Positions 34,320-42,851 are shown, counted from the first letter of the stretch. The stretch: DNA of 64,000 nucleotides from Kitasatospora phosalacinea (GCF_000717185.1 NZ_JNYE01000023.1:6985-70984), one strand, 5' to 3'. Made by a program: numbers and translations. Notes: generated from the sequence alone by a model not told the origin.

Positions 34320-34676
34320 TCAGTTCCTGTCGCTCGGCGGTCCTCCCGCCTGGGGGAGGCTGTCGCTTCGGGAGAGCCGGTGGAGGCTGAGCCGGACGGG
34401 GGCCGGGCGAAGGCCGAGGCTGGCGGCCAGGGTGTGCTCGTCGAGGGTTGGGTCCTGCCGCAGTCGGTGGAGGACGAGCTGGTCGGTGCGGGTTTCAGCG
34501 GTCCGGGCGGCGCGGTACGCGGCGAGGGCGGCTGCGCCGAGGACGACCAGGCCGACGGCGTAGCCCGCGTAGGAGTGGGAGAGGGCTGCGCCGATCGCGG
34601 TGGCGGCACCGAGTGCGGCAAGGAGGCCGAAGCCGGCCGTGGTGAGGGGCCGGGGGTCGGTGGACTGGTCGGGCAT
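34320..34676 (-). CDS. Small membrane protein with winged-helix-like C-terminus
   Basis: A 118-residue protein. Two hydrophobic helices (TTAGFGLLAALGAATAIGAA and YAVGLVVLGAAALAAYRAA) precede a helical region (LRQDPTLDEHTLAASLGL, RPAPVRLSLHRLSRS) that looks like a winged helix. The gene at 36995 has the same architecture. Such proteins may sense at the membrane and bind DNA. It is the last gene before the 34268 hairpin. Confidence 0.6.
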   Translation of the reverse strand: MPDQSTDPRPLTTAGFGLLAALGAATAIGAALSHSYAGYAVGLVVLGAAALAAYRAARTAETRTDQLVLHRLRQDPTLDEHTLAASLGLRPAPVRLSLHRLSRSDSLPQAGGPPSDRN

Positions 34677-34713
34677 GGTGGTGAAGCGGTCCTTCCTGGC
34701 CGGGCGGCGGGCT

Positions 34714-34944
34714 TCAGCTGCTGGGGCCCGGCTTGGGCAGTTTTCCCCGGAAGTCGCAGCCGGGGCACTCGTCCTCGCCCTGGATGTGCCCCTCGTACCA
34801 GCCGTGGACGGCTGCGTGCAGGATCGCCTCCTCGATGCTCGCCTCGCCGGAGTGTACGGACTCGACGGCGTTGTGGACGATGACGCGCAGTACGGCGGAG
34901 TCCGGCGGCGGGAACGGCGGGGAAGGCATCGGAGAGGTGCTCAT
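34714..34944 (-). CDS. Small hypothetical protein with C-x2-C motif
   Basis: A 76-residue protein with ATG start, a helical centre (VLRVIVHNAVESVHSGEASI) and a C-terminal DECPGCDFRGKL. One Cys pair is too little for a full zinc site, so it might dimerise around a metal. It belongs to the leftward series; function is unknown. Confidence 0.55.
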   Translation of the reverse strand: MSTSPMPSPPFPPPDSAVLRVIVHNAVESVHSGEASIEEAILHAAVHGWYEGHIQGEDECPGCDFRGKLPKPGPSS

Positions 34945-34970
34945 GAGGGCAGAGCGTAGGGCGTGGAGGG

Positions 34971-35204
34971 TCAGGCGGTGGGCGGTTCGGTGGCGGGGCG
35001 GGCGGCGAGGTCGCTGCGGTAGCCCTGGCCGCGGGGCTTCCAGTTGGTGAAGGTGGAGGGCTTCCAGCGCGGGCGGTCGGGGATGCTCTCGTCGTCGGGG
35101 GCGGGCAGGGCGCCTCGGCTCTTGCGGCTGCGGGTGGCGCCGACGCTGATGCCCAGGTGCGCGGCGACCTCGGCGTAGCCCCAGAGCTGCTGGTCGTCGG
35201 CCAT
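34971..35204 (-). CDS. AlpA/excisionase-like helix-turn-helix protein
   Basis: A 77-residue basic protein with LWGYAEVAAHLGISVGATRS, the MerR-like helix-turn-helix used by excisionases and AlpA regulators, followed by a basic wing with Trp-Lys-Pro motifs. The ribosome site is strong (GAGGAGG, six bases). It could be the directionality factor for an integrase or a local regulator. Confidence 0.68.
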   Translation of the reverse strand: MADDQQLWGYAEVAAHLGISVGATRSRKSRGALPAPDDESIPDRPRWKPSTFTNWKPRGQGYRSDLAARPATEPPTA

Positions 35205-35326
35205 GGTGTTCCTCCTCGGTGGTCCGCTCACGAGGGTACGCGGGGCGGAAGGGGTGGGCGTGCGTCGAGGCCGCCCCTGCCGGTGGGCAGGGGCGGCCTC
35301 GTGTCGTGCGCGAGTGCGGGCGCCGG

Positions 35327-35905
35327 TTACAGGTCGAGGCAGTCGCACCGCTGGGCGTCGATGGGGTGGCCCTGGCACTGGTGGGGGAGGTCGGCCCAGT
35401 CGTCCCAGGGGGCCGGGAGGCAGTCGACGCCACCGGCGGTCAAGGTGGTGTCCAGGTGCTCCCGGAGCTGGCGGACGGGGTGGGTCGGGGCGAGGGTGTT
35501 CACGGCGTCGGTGAGGGCGGTGTGCGTGGCGTCGGTGCCCATCTCGTCGAGGTCCTGGTCGTGGTCGAGGTGAGGGCCGGGTTCGGGGAGGCCGAGGGCG
35601 AGGTTGAGGGCGGTGGTGGCGAGGGCCAGGGCGGAGCACAGGCCGGTGACCTCGTGGAGGGTGGGGCGGACGAGGTGGGGCCAGGTGTCGGGGGCGGCGT
35701 GCCAGGAGGCGAGGTGGACCTCGGTGGTGGCGAGGCCGAGGTGGGCGGTGACGTCCCAGCCCGAGCGGGTGGCGGGCTCCCAGCGCAGGCTGATGCGGCC
35801 GAGGGGGAGGCGGGGGGCGTCGGCGGGCAGCCACAGGACGCCGATCGGGCGGCCGGGGTCGGAGGGGGCGCTGCGGACGAGGGCGCCGCGGACTGCGGCG
35901 GGCAT
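35327..35905 (-). CDS. Hypothetical protein, possible non-canonical upstream start
   Basis: A 192-residue protein without recognised family. It has a beta-rich first half (IGVLWLPADAPRLPLGRISL) and a helical second half, ending in DAQRCDCLDL. ATG 35905 has no ribosome site, whereas 18 codons upstream an in-frame ATC (35959-35957) sits six bases after AAGGAG. Initiation at ATC would be unusual, so the true start is uncertain. Confidence 0.6.
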   Translation of the reverse strand: MPAAVRGALVRSAPSDPGRPIGVLWLPADAPRLPLGRISLRWEPATRSGWDVTAHLGLATTEVHLASWHAAPDTWPHLVRPTLHEVTGLCSALALATTALNLALGLPEPGPHLDHDQDLDEMGTDATHTALTDAVNTLAPTHPVRQLREHLDTTLTAGGVDCLPAPWDDWADLPHQCQGHPIDAQRCDCLDL

Positions 35906-35991
35906 CGGGCGCAGGGCGAGGCTGTCGAGCGGTTGGGCGGCGGGGTGGTGGGAGTTGATGCGGTTCTCCTTGTTCGGGTCGGCGGGGGTGG

Positions 35992-36204
35992 TCAGGCCCA
36001 GGCGAGGTGTTCGGTGACGGCGGGCGGGAGGTAGTGGTCCTGGCCGTCCTCGCCGATGTAGGCGATGCCGTCGTGGACGACGACGTCGGTGCTGACGAAG
36101 TGGGCGTAGGGCCAGTCGGGGTTGACGGCGAGGCGGACGCGCAGGTGCGGGTCGAGGCCCTGGAGCGCGGCGATGAGCTGTTCGACGGTCAGGTAGTGGG
36201 GCAC
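35992..36204 (-). CDS. Small hypothetical protein
   Basis: A 70-residue protein starting at GTG, five bases after GGAGG. It reads YLTVEQLIAALQGLDPHLRV followed by a beta-rich part (VSTDVVVHDGIAYIG). It resembles short plasmid-borne proteins with no assigned role. It is in the leftward series, 86 bases before the 35327-35905 gene. Confidence 0.6.
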   Translation of the reverse strand: MPHYLTVEQLIAALQGLDPHLRVRLAVNPDWPYAHFVSTDVVVHDGIAYIGEDGQDHYLPPAVTEHLAWA

Positions 36205-36250
36205 GGGAACCTCCGGGTAGGGGCGAGGGGAGAAGGGGCGGGCGTCGGGT

Positions 36251-36526
36251 TCAGCGCATGCTGAAGGGGAGTGCGTCGCGCACCAGCGGGCCCGGCGCGG
36301 TGGCGGATGCCCGGTGGGTGGCGAGGTGCCGTCTGCGGGAGTCGTTGACGTAGCCCTTGCCGGTGCCCCTGAACTCCCAGGTGCCGCAGGTGCAGACGGC
36401 CTGGGAGTAGGAGCGGCCGGGGCAGTCGGGGTGCAGGGGCTTGCCGGTGACGGCGTGCTTGTGCTCGGGCGGGCAGGGGGTGCCGTCGGCGTGGTGGTTG
36501 GTCAGCGGGGCGCGGTAGGCGGTCAT
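36251..36526 (-). CDS. Small Cys/His-containing hypothetical protein
   Basis: A 91-residue protein. CPPEHKHAVTGKPLHPDCPG and QAVCTCGTWEF give four cysteines plus histidines, suggestive of a zinc-binding fold. The ATG overlaps the stop of the upstream gene (ATGA). No function can be assigned. Confidence 0.6.
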   Translation of the reverse strand: MTAYRAPLTNHHADGTPCPPEHKHAVTGKPLHPDCPGRSYSQAVCTCGTWEFRGTGKGYVNDSRRRHLATHRASATAPGPLVRDALPFSMR

Positions 36527-36936
36527 CGGGTGCCGTTCGGTCGAGGGAAGAGGCGCAGGCGGGGGAGGACGAGGACGGGCTCGTCGACCGGCCAGGGGTC
36601 GCAGGCGTCCCACGGCCAGCCGGTGGTGAGGACGACGGTCCCGTTCGGGCCCCGGACCTCGGGGAGTTCGCACACCCCGCAGCCGCAGGCCCGGTTGAAG
36701 GCGGTGGGCTCGGCCGGGTAGGGGCCGGAGGCGAGGAAGCCGCTGCGGGGCATCCGGCCCGGGCGTTGCGGATCGAAGGCGGAGACGACCAGGTCGCCGG
36801 GGCGGACCTCGGCGGCCCGGACGATCCGCAGCAGCGGGTTGGCCAGCACGCGGCGGCTGGCGCGGTGCTCGGTGGAAGCGGTGACGATGACCGGGTGGAA
36901 GGCGGCGTCGTGGAAGTGGTGGGCGTTCGTGGGCAT
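36523..36936 (-). CDS. Hypothetical beta-rich protein
   Basis: A 137-residue protein. A motif ACGCGVCELPEV near the middle has three clustered Cys. The rest alternates hydrophobic strands (DEPVLVLPRLRLFP; GTVVLTTGWPW). It overlaps the following gene by four bases. I do not recognise it. Confidence 0.6.
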   Translation of the reverse strand: MPTNAHHFHDAAFHPVIVTASTEHRASRRVLANPLLRIVRAAEVRPGDLVVSAFDPQRPGRMPRSGFLASGPYPAEPTAFNRACGCGVCELPEVRGPNGTVVLTTGWPWDACDPWPVDEPVLVLPRLRLFPRPNGTR

Positions 36937-36994
36937 CTCCTTGCCGGGTGGTGGGCCCCGGGCCGGACGGCCCGGGGCGGAGCAGCAGGGCGGG

Positions 36995-37354
36995 TCAGTC
37001 GGCCAGCCGGTAGGAGCGCATCGGCAGGGACTCGCCCTCGTACTCGCGCACGACGATGCCGTCGGCGGTCAGGCGGGCCAGGGACTTGGCGACCACGGAG
37101 TCGGGCAGGTCCAGCGCGTTGCCGATCTGGCGCAGGCGGGCGCCGTCGGGCTGCTTGGCGAGGTGGGCGACGACCTTCCGGTCACGGCGCAGGCCCTGCG
37201 CGTGGACGTCGTCGGCAGCGAGCAGCAAGCCGCTGGAGGCGACGCAGATGCTGAGTCCGAGGACGGTGGGGTTGTGGGTGGTGAAGGCGTTGAACAGGCC
37301 GATGGCGAGGATGCCCGGGCTGGGGATGCGGTTCGGGTCGATGGAGATCTTCAC
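36995..37354 (-). CDS. Membrane-anchored winged-helix-like protein
   Basis: A 119-residue protein with two short hydrophobic stretches (PGILAIGLFNAFTTHN; TVLGLSICVASSGLLLAADD) and a C-terminal winged helix (VVAHLAKQPDGARLRQIGNA, LPDSVVAKSLARLTADGIVV). Its architecture matches the gene at 34320. Together they may act as local membrane-bound regulators of the element. Confidence 0.62.
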   Translation of the reverse strand: MKISIDPNRIPSPGILAIGLFNAFTTHNPTVLGLSICVASSGLLLAADDVHAQGLRRDRKVVAHLAKQPDGARLRQIGNALDLPDSVVAKSLARLTADGIVVREYEGESLPMRSYRLAD

Positions 37355-37472
37355 GGGGTCCTCTCGGCGGGCCGGTCCGGGCCCTGGCTGACGATGACGG
37401 GAAGGAGGGAGGAGGGCAGGCCGGGCCGGGTGCCCGGGATCGGCCGGGCACCCGGGGGCGGGTGAGTAGGGC

Positions 37473-37883
37473 TCAGGAAGCGAGGACGAAGCCGGTGTCG
37501 GCGTGGCGGGCGGCGGCCCAGCGGGCGAGGGCGTCGGCGAGGGCGGTGCAGTCGTCCGCGAAGGAGAGGGTGCCGTCGCCGAGGTAGACCTCGGTCACGT
37601 CGTCCTCGTCGGCGTCGTAGGGCGAGGACGGTGCGGCGTAGAAGCAGGCGAGCCAGGCGCCGTGGTCGGCGGCGTCGTGGGCGATCTGCCCGTCGTCGGC
37701 GACCAGGACCTCCCCGTTGGGGAGCGCGAGGGACAGGGCGAAGCAGCCGCCGCCGGTGTGGACGGGGACGAAGGGCAGGCCGCGCTCGCGCAGCGCCTGA
37801 TAGGCGGCGCGCCCGGCGATCGGGGCCTCGCCCTCGGGCAGGGGGTCGGTGAGGGCGGACTCGATGGTGCGGGTGAAGGGCAA
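37473..37883 (-). CDS. Hypothetical protein
   Basis: A 136-residue acidic protein. Strands VPVHTGGGCFALSLALPNGE and VLVADDGQIAHDAADH are followed by a helix ending ADTGFVLAS. No family recognised and no membrane segment. It is part of the leftward series, about 45 bases before its neighbour's stop. Confidence 0.58.
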   Translation of the reverse strand: MPFTRTIESALTDPLPEGEAPIAGRAAYQALRERGLPFVPVHTGGGCFALSLALPNGEVLVADDGQIAHDAADHGAWLACFYAAPSSPYDADEDDVTEVYLGDGTLSFADDCTALADALARWAAARHADTGFVLAS

Positions 37884-37928
37884 AGGGGCTTCTCCTCGGG
37901 GTAGTCGGGCGGGTGTTCGCCCGGTCGG

Positions 37929-38330
37929 TCAGCGGGTGGAGGCGGTGATGAGGGCGGCGAGGAACCCGGCGACGGCCTCGGAGGGGGTGTGCAGGCCGAA
38001 CTCCTGGGTCCAGGGCTCGGCGTGGGCGGGGCGGACCTGGAGGCGCCAGAGGATGCCGCGTGCCCAGGCGTCCGGGTCTTCGGGCAGCCAGCCGACGTAG
38101 AGCCGTCCGTCCGGGCTGGTGCAGTGGACGTTGGCCTCCGGGGTGTCGACGACCGGCCAGCCGAGGCCGACCAGGAGCGCGAGTACGGGGCCCGCGCAGT
38201 GGTCGCTGGAGAGCCAGGAGCGGTCCTCGGGACCGGGGGCGATGGGAGCGGGGAGGTTCGGGGTGGAGATGCTCAGGGGGTTCGATCCCTTCGTTGACCT
38301 GCGGTTTCGGCGACATGAGTACTTTGACAT
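37929..38330 (-). CDS. DUF317-like protein
   Basis: A protein of up to 133 residues. GLGWPVVDTPEANVHCTSPD and GRLYVGWLPEDPDAWARGIL resemble the strands of DUF317 proteins, which are abundant on Streptomyces elements. The start is unsure: ATG 38330 lacks a ribosome site, and the homologous region begins about 25 residues later. It is shorter than the four DUF317 proteins at 39475-42851 and lacks their C-terminal tail. Confidence 0.6.
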   Translation of the reverse strand: MSKYSCRRNRRSTKGSNPLSISTPNLPAPIAPGPEDRSWLSSDHCAGPVLALLVGLGWPVVDTPEANVHCTSPDGRLYVGWLPEDPDAWARGILWRLQVRPAHAEPWTQEFGLHTPSEAVAGFLAALITASTR

Positions 38331-38471
38331 GCGGTGTGCCGATGTACGTAGTCGTTTCCGGGACCAGTTCGGTTCGCCGTCGGCGGATCAGTGGGAATCA
38401 ACCGGCTTCGGGCGGTGCTGAAGAAGGGTTACGGCGCGGGGCCGTACACGGGCCCGACGGGGGGAGCAGCA

Positions 38472-38735
38472 GTGGAGTTCGGCAGAGGGCGCGACATGGC
38501 AGCGCTGGAGCGCAAGCTCCGCAGCGCGGGCAGGCCGTGGACGATGGGCGACGTCGTCATGATCAGCGACGGGCAGTGGGCCGTGCCCACGACGAGCGGG
38601 GCCGAGCGCACGCAGGAGGACGTGGTGCGCGAGCGCCTGCAGGACGGTCGGCGGGTGGAGCTGACGCTGGAGGAGCTGGCCCGCGCGGTGGGCGCCGCCG
38701 ACCCCGGCACCCACCGCGACCAGGACGAGGACTGA
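38472..38735 (+). CDS. Small hypothetical protein, only plus-strand gene of the block
   Basis: An 87-residue protein starting at GTG, six bases after GGGAG. It reads MAALERKLRSAGRPWTMGDV, then VVMISDGQWAVPTTSG, and has an acidic C-terminus. It breaks the leftward series and may have its own promoter in 38336-38471. No family is recognised. Confidence 0.55.
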   Translation: MEFGRGRDMAALERKLRSAGRPWTMGDVVMISDGQWAVPTTSGAERTQEDVVRERLQDGRRVELTLEELARAVGAADPGTHRDQDED

Positions 38736-38745
38736 CCGCCCCGCC

Positions 38746-39225
38746 CTACCGGCGGTTCGTCGCCCCCAGCACGGGGGCAGCGGGCACCGGCGGGGCGGGC
38801 CGGTCGGCCGCCAGGCCCAGCGGCCGGGAGGGCGCGGTGCGGGCGGTGGCGGCCCGGACCCGCTCGGCGGCCAGGTCGTCGGCGGCGAGTGTGTGCCTGC
38901 GGGCGGTGGCGAGGGTGCGGATCGCTTTCAGGGCGGTGCTGGCCTCGGCGTAGGCGGTTCGCAGGGAGCCCGCGGTGTCCGTGATGCGGTCGAGTTCGTA
39001 GAAGGCGGGCACACGGCCGGGCCGGGTGAGTGCGTGCAGGCGGCTCTGGAGCACGACGGCGGAGTTGTCGAGCACCGTAAGGTGCTCCCGGGTGCGCATC
39101 GCGGCACGGAGCAGGGGGTCTTCCACGGGCTCGCGCGCTGCGGCTTGCTCCAGTTCGGTGATCGGTTGGCCCCAGGCTTTCTCGATCATCGCGTCGGCGT
39201 GGTCGAGGGCGGTCGCGTCGGACAC
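38746..39225 (-). CDS. Helical protein with the shared C-terminal tail
   Basis: A 159-residue protein starting at GTG, five bases after GGAGG. A long helical body (ELEQAAAREPVEDPLLRAAM; TAYAEASTALKAIRTLATAR) leads to a tail beginning RAATARTAPSRP and ending VLGATNRR. The tail follows the pattern found in at least 18 proteins of this region. Function is unknown. Confidence 0.62.
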   Translation of the reverse strand: MSDATALDHADAMIEKAWGQPITELEQAAAREPVEDPLLRAAMRTREHLTVLDNSAVVLQSRLHALTRPGRVPAFYELDRITDTAGSLRTAYAEASTALKAIRTLATARRHTLAADDLAAERVRAATARTAPSRPLGLAADRPAPPVPAAPVLGATNRR

Positions 39226-39247
39226 GGTGTCCTCCAAGGAGGGGTGG

Positions 39248-39478
39248 TCAGCGGGGGCGGGCGGCGGCCTGCTGCTGGGCGTAGAGCTGGACGGCGTGGT
39301 CGAGGGTGGTGGCACCCAGCTTCCGGCGGGCGCGCTCAGCGCGGCGGCGTACGGTCGCGGCGCGGGTGCCCAGCCGCAGGGCGAGGCCGGCGACGGTGTA
39401 GCCCTGCGTGAGGTAGCGCAGGAGGGTGGTCTCGCCGGGGCTGAGGGGCTGGCCGCGCAAGGGCTCGGGGTTGCTCAA
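39248..39478 (-). CDS. Stand-alone LuxR/GerE-type helix-turn-helix
   Basis: A 76-residue protein with LSPGETTLLRYLTQGYTVAG followed by LALRLGTRAATVRRRAERAR, a full LuxR-type DNA-binding domain without any receiver domain. The TTG start overlaps the stop of the DUF317 gene upstream (TTGA). It is a likely regulator within the element. Confidence 0.7.
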   Translation of the reverse strand: MSNPEPLRGQPLSPGETTLLRYLTQGYTVAGLALRLGTRAATVRRRAERARRKLGATTLDHAVQLYAQQQAAARPR

Positions 39479-40320
39479 GACAGGCTCCTTCGGGGAGTCG
39501 GGGCGGCGCTCGCCCCGAAGGGGGCGGGCGCCGGGGCCGGTGGTGTCCGGCAGGAGGAAGGCGTGGAGGGCGAGCGGGAGGTGGCCGCGCTGATGCGCGC
39601 GACCTCCCGCGGGCTGGGCACGATCGGCGTTGCGGTGGCGGCGGCGGGCAGGCGTTCCAGGTCGATGCGCCGCATGGGCCGCCGGACCGGGACAGGGTCG
39701 GTGACGGCGGCGGTGAGCGACTGCAGCAGGTGGTCGGGCAGGTGGGAGGAAGCGGTGGCGCACCAGCAGGATCGCCTCGTGCCGACCTCGACCAGCAGGC
39801 GTTGGGTGTGGCCGGCCATCTCGTCGGAGTGCCGCAGCAGCCTGTCCTGGAAGTGGAACCGGACGAGGCGGTCGGGCGACCGGTAGCTCAGGAACGGCGT
39901 CGAGGGGTCCAACGTCCAGCCCTGGGAGAGGAGTTCGAGGGCTGTCTCGGCCCCGTTGCTTCGGCTGCCGCCCAGGTAGGCGTCGGGGCCCTGGTCGTAG
40001 GCGTCGGCGAGCGCGGTGGTGAAGTCGGCGACGACCTCGGGCGGGGTGCTGTGGTCGAAGGTGACCAGCCACTCGGGCGGCGCGAACGCGTCCGGCCCGG
40101 CGCTGATCTTCCACCACATCGGGCCGTCGGCCCAGGGCAGGTACGCAAGGCGGGCGGTGAGGTCCGGCGCGGTGACGAAGAAGTTCTGGTCGGCGTCGTG
40201 GCTCCGGGCCCAGCCGACGTCCAGCAGCGCCTGAACGGCTTGGGACTCGTCCGCATCGCCGTTGGCCAGGTAGCGGGGCGCGATTCGGTACTCGCGGGGT
40301 TCTTCACGGGGGTTGGGCAC
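39475..40320 (-). CDS. DUF317 protein with shared C-terminal tail (copy A)
   Basis: A 281-residue protein. It begins EYRIAPRYLANGDADES and carries two DUF317-like units, the second at SQGWTLDPSTPFLSYRSPDR. The tail starts REVARISAATSRSPSTP and ends APTPRRSLS. GTG 40320 has AAGGA six bases upstream. It is a paralogue of the next two genes upstream; DUF317 has no known biochemical role. Confidence 0.75.
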   Translation of the reverse strand: MPNPREEPREYRIAPRYLANGDADESQAVQALLDVGWARSHDADQNFFVTAPDLTARLAYLPWADGPMWWKISAGPDAFAPPEWLVTFDHSTPPEVVADFTTALADAYDQGPDAYLGGSRSNGAETALELLSQGWTLDPSTPFLSYRSPDRLVRFHFQDRLLRHSDEMAGHTQRLLVEVGTRRSCWCATASSHLPDHLLQSLTAAVTDPVPVRRPMRRIDLERLPAAATATPIVPSPREVARISAATSRSPSTPSSCRTPPAPAPAPFGASAAPTPRRSLS

Positions 40321-40339
40321 GGCAGGTCCTTGCAGCAGG

Positions 40340-41173
40340 TCAGCGGGTGCGGTCGGAGGGTGCGGGCTTCGGGGAGGCCGTCGCCCGGGGAGCGGTGGTG
40401 CCAGGAGGTGCGGAGCCGCCCGTCCTCGGCGCGGTGGCGGTGCGGGCGGTTACCGCCTTCATCCGGGCGGCCTCCCGCGTGCTCGGCGCCGCCAGGGTCG
40501 TGACCGCCTGGGCCGGAAGCCGCGCGAGTTCGGAGGGCCGCAGGCGACGCTGCACGGGTGCTGGGCTGGTGACCGCGGCGGTGAGCGTCTCCAGGAACCA
40601 GGCGGGGGTCGCCGAGCAAGCGGTGGCGTACCAGCAGCGCCCGGGCAGGCCGACCACGAACGTGAACCGCTCCAGCTGCCGGTCCGCCTCCTCGCCGTGC
40701 CCCAGGCGTCCGATCTGCTGCTGCAGCGTGACGAGCCCGTCGGGCGAGCGGTAGACGTTCTCCCACCGCGTGGTCTCCAGACGCCAGCCGTTTGCGAGGA
40801 GGCGCTCGGCGGGGTCGAAGCCATCGGCGGGGCCGTGCATCACCGAACTGGGCGCTGCGGCGAGGGCGGTGGTCAGCTCGGTGACGATCTCGGGGGCGGC
40901 GGCGAGTTCGAGGGTCACCTCCCAGGCGGGCGGCGCGAAGACGTCACGATGGGCGGTGAGCATCCACAGGCCGCAGTAGTCCCCTTCGGGCAGGTAGCCG
41001 AGACGGGCGGTGAAGTCGGGGGAGACGGCGAAGAAGTTCCCCGACTCCTCGCGGCTCAGGTACCAGCCGGCGTCCGACAACGGCCGGACGGCCGCGGAGG
41101 CGTCCGCGTCGGCATTCGCCAGGTAGCGGGGCGCGACCTGGTACTCACGGTGCTCTTCACGGGAGTTGGGCAC
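40340..41173 (-). CDS. DUF317 protein with shared C-terminal tail (copy B)
   Basis: A 277-residue paralogue of copies A and C: EYQVAPRYLANADADAS at the N-terminus, SPDFTARLGYLPEGDYCGLW and a second unit at LANGWRLETTRWENVYRSPD. The tail begins REAARMKAVTARTATAP and ends KPAPSDRTR. Sequence between copies differs enough to suggest old duplication rather than recent. Confidence 0.75.
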   Translation of the reverse strand: MPNSREEHREYQVAPRYLANADADASAAVRPLSDAGWYLSREESGNFFAVSPDFTARLGYLPEGDYCGLWMLTAHRDVFAPPAWEVTLELAAAPEIVTELTTALAAAPSSVMHGPADGFDPAERLLANGWRLETTRWENVYRSPDGLVTLQQQIGRLGHGEEADRQLERFTFVVGLPGRCWYATACSATPAWFLETLTAAVTSPAPVQRRLRPSELARLPAQAVTTLAAPSTREAARMKAVTARTATAPRTGGSAPPGTTAPRATASPKPAPSDRTR

Positions 41174-41192
41174 AGCACGTCCTCGTTGTGGA

Positions 41193-42059
41193 TCAGCGGG
41201 CGCGGCCGGAGGGCGCGGGCTTCGGGAGCGCGACCGGCCGGGTCGCGGTGGTGTAGGCGAGCACGGAGCCGCCCGCTCGCGGCGCGGGTGCGGTGCGCGG
41301 GACGGAGAGGGAGCGGGAGGTTGCCGCCTTCATCCGGGCGACCTCCAGCGGGCTTGGTGCCACCGGGGTTGCGGTGGCCTGGGCCGGGAGCCTGGCGAGT
41401 TCGGAGCGCCGCAGGTAGCGCTGGACAGGGGCGGGGTTGGTGATCGAGGTGGTGAGGGTGTCCAGGAACCGGTCGGGGAAGTCCGAGGTGGCGGTGGCGT
41501 ACCACTGGTGTCCCGGAGGGCCGACCACGAACGTCCAGCGCTCCCGGTCGCCGGTCATCTCGTCGTTGTGCCCCAGGTGTCCGAGGCGCCGGTGCAGCGT
41601 GATGAGCCTGTCAGGTGACTGGAAGGCAGCCAGCGGGGGTTTGGCTTTCTGCTGCCAGCCGTGCTCGTCGAGGAGGCGGCCGGTGAGGCCGAAGCCGCCG
41701 GTGGGGCCGTGGACCACGGATGCGGGCGAGGCGGAGTGGGCGGCGGCGAGGGCGGTGGTCAGCTCGGCGACGATCTCGGGAGGGGCGGCGAGGTCGACGA
41801 GCATCTGCCAGGTGGCCGGGGCGAAGACGTCGTCGTGGGCAGCGATCATCCACAGGTCGCCGCGGTTGCCCTCGGGCAGGTAGCCGACGCGGACGGTGAA
41901 GTCGGGGGCGGTGACGTAGGTGTTGCCCAGCTCGTCGTGGCTCAGGGTCCAGCCCGCATCCAGCAGGGGGACCAGCGCGGCGTCGCCGGTGTAGGTGGGG
42001 TTGGCGAGGAAGCGGGGAGCGACCAGGTAGTCGCGCCCGTGGTCGGTGGGGTTCGGCAT
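41193..42059 (-). CDS. DUF317 protein with shared C-terminal tail (copy C)
   Basis: A 288-residue paralogue: DYLVAPRFLANPTYTGDA, APDFTVRVGYLPEGNRGDLW and a C-terminal unit with WTFVVGPPGHQWYATATSDF. The tail begins LEVARMKAATSRSLSVP and ends KPAPSGRAR, nearly the same last residues as copy B. Nothing suggests an enzyme active site. Confidence 0.75.
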   Translation of the reverse strand: MPNPTDHGRDYLVAPRFLANPTYTGDAALVPLLDAGWTLSHDELGNTYVTAPDFTVRVGYLPEGNRGDLWMIAAHDDVFAPATWQMLVDLAAPPEIVAELTTALAAAHSASPASVVHGPTGGFGLTGRLLDEHGWQQKAKPPLAAFQSPDRLITLHRRLGHLGHNDEMTGDRERWTFVVGPPGHQWYATATSDFPDRFLDTLTTSITNPAPVQRYLRRSELARLPAQATATPVAPSPLEVARMKAATSRSLSVPRTAPAPRAGGSVLAYTTATRPVALPKPAPSGRAR

Positions 42060-42074
42060 GGTGGGAGTCCAGGG

Positions 42075-42851
42075 TTAGCGGCGCCGCGGGGCGGGCGCGG
42101 GCCGGGACGGCGGAAGAAGGCGGGGCCGACCCGCCTCCGTGGGAACGGGCGGGCTGGTCGAGCGGACGGACGGTCGTCGCAGCACCGTCACCCGGGCCAG
42201 GTGGCGGGCCGGGATCCCGTCGGCGCGCCGGAGGGCGGGCCCCGGGTCGCTGAAGGCCGCAGCCGCCTGGGTGAGCGGGTGGAACGGCACGCCGATCGTG
42301 AACTCTGCACACCAGGAGGGCTGTTGCGGGCTCCCGGCGAGCATGCTCCACGTCGGCGGGACCAGGCGGGCGACCTCGTCGTCGTACGGCTGGTGGCCCA
42401 GGCGGTGCCGGTAGAGGGCCCAGCCGTCCGGGGCGAGCTGGTCGTGGAAGCCCCGGGGAGAGCGGTCGCAGGGGCGCCAGCCGCGGTCGGCCAGGACCGA
42501 GGCTGGAGTGCCGACCCGGTGGAGGTAGTACTGGGTGTGCAGGTCCTCGGCGAGCGTGGTGGTGAAGGCGGCGACGACCTCGGCGGGTGTACCGGAGCTG
42601 AAGGAGGCCCGCCACAGGGGTTCGACGCCGAGCTGGTGGCGGCCGTGGACGGTCCAGGCGGCGGGGGAGCCGACGCCGCCGTCCACGGTGAGTACCGCTG
42701 TTCGGCACGGGCTGGTGAAGCGGGTTCCATCCGCGGGAGCAGGAGCGGGGGTCCAGCCGTGGACCGCGGTCAGCGGGCTGGTGACCAGTCGGCGGTCGCC
42801 GGGCCCGGCCAGGCGCAGCGGCTGGACGAGAACAGGGGCGGTGGAGGGCAC
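42075..42851 (-). CDS. Divergent DUF317 protein with Pro/Arg tail (copy D)
   Basis: A 258-residue protein, more distant than copies A-C but with the same plan: SPLTAVHGWTPAPAPADG, WRASFSSGTPAEVVAAFTTT and PSWCAEFTIGVPFHPLTQAA. The tail (RPSVRSTSPPVP to APAPRRR) fits the common pattern loosely. GTG start, GAGGA seven bases upstream. Confidence 0.68.
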   Translation of the reverse strand: MPSTAPVLVQPLRLAGPGDRRLVTSPLTAVHGWTPAPAPADGTRFTSPCRTAVLTVDGGVGSPAAWTVHGRHQLGVEPLWRASFSSGTPAEVVAAFTTTLAEDLHTQYYLHRVGTPASVLADRGWRPCDRSPRGFHDQLAPDGWALYRHRLGHQPYDDEVARLVPPTWSMLAGSPQQPSWCAEFTIGVPFHPLTQAAAAFSDPGPALRRADGIPARHLARVTVLRRPSVRSTSPPVPTEAGRPRLLPPSRPAPAPRRR

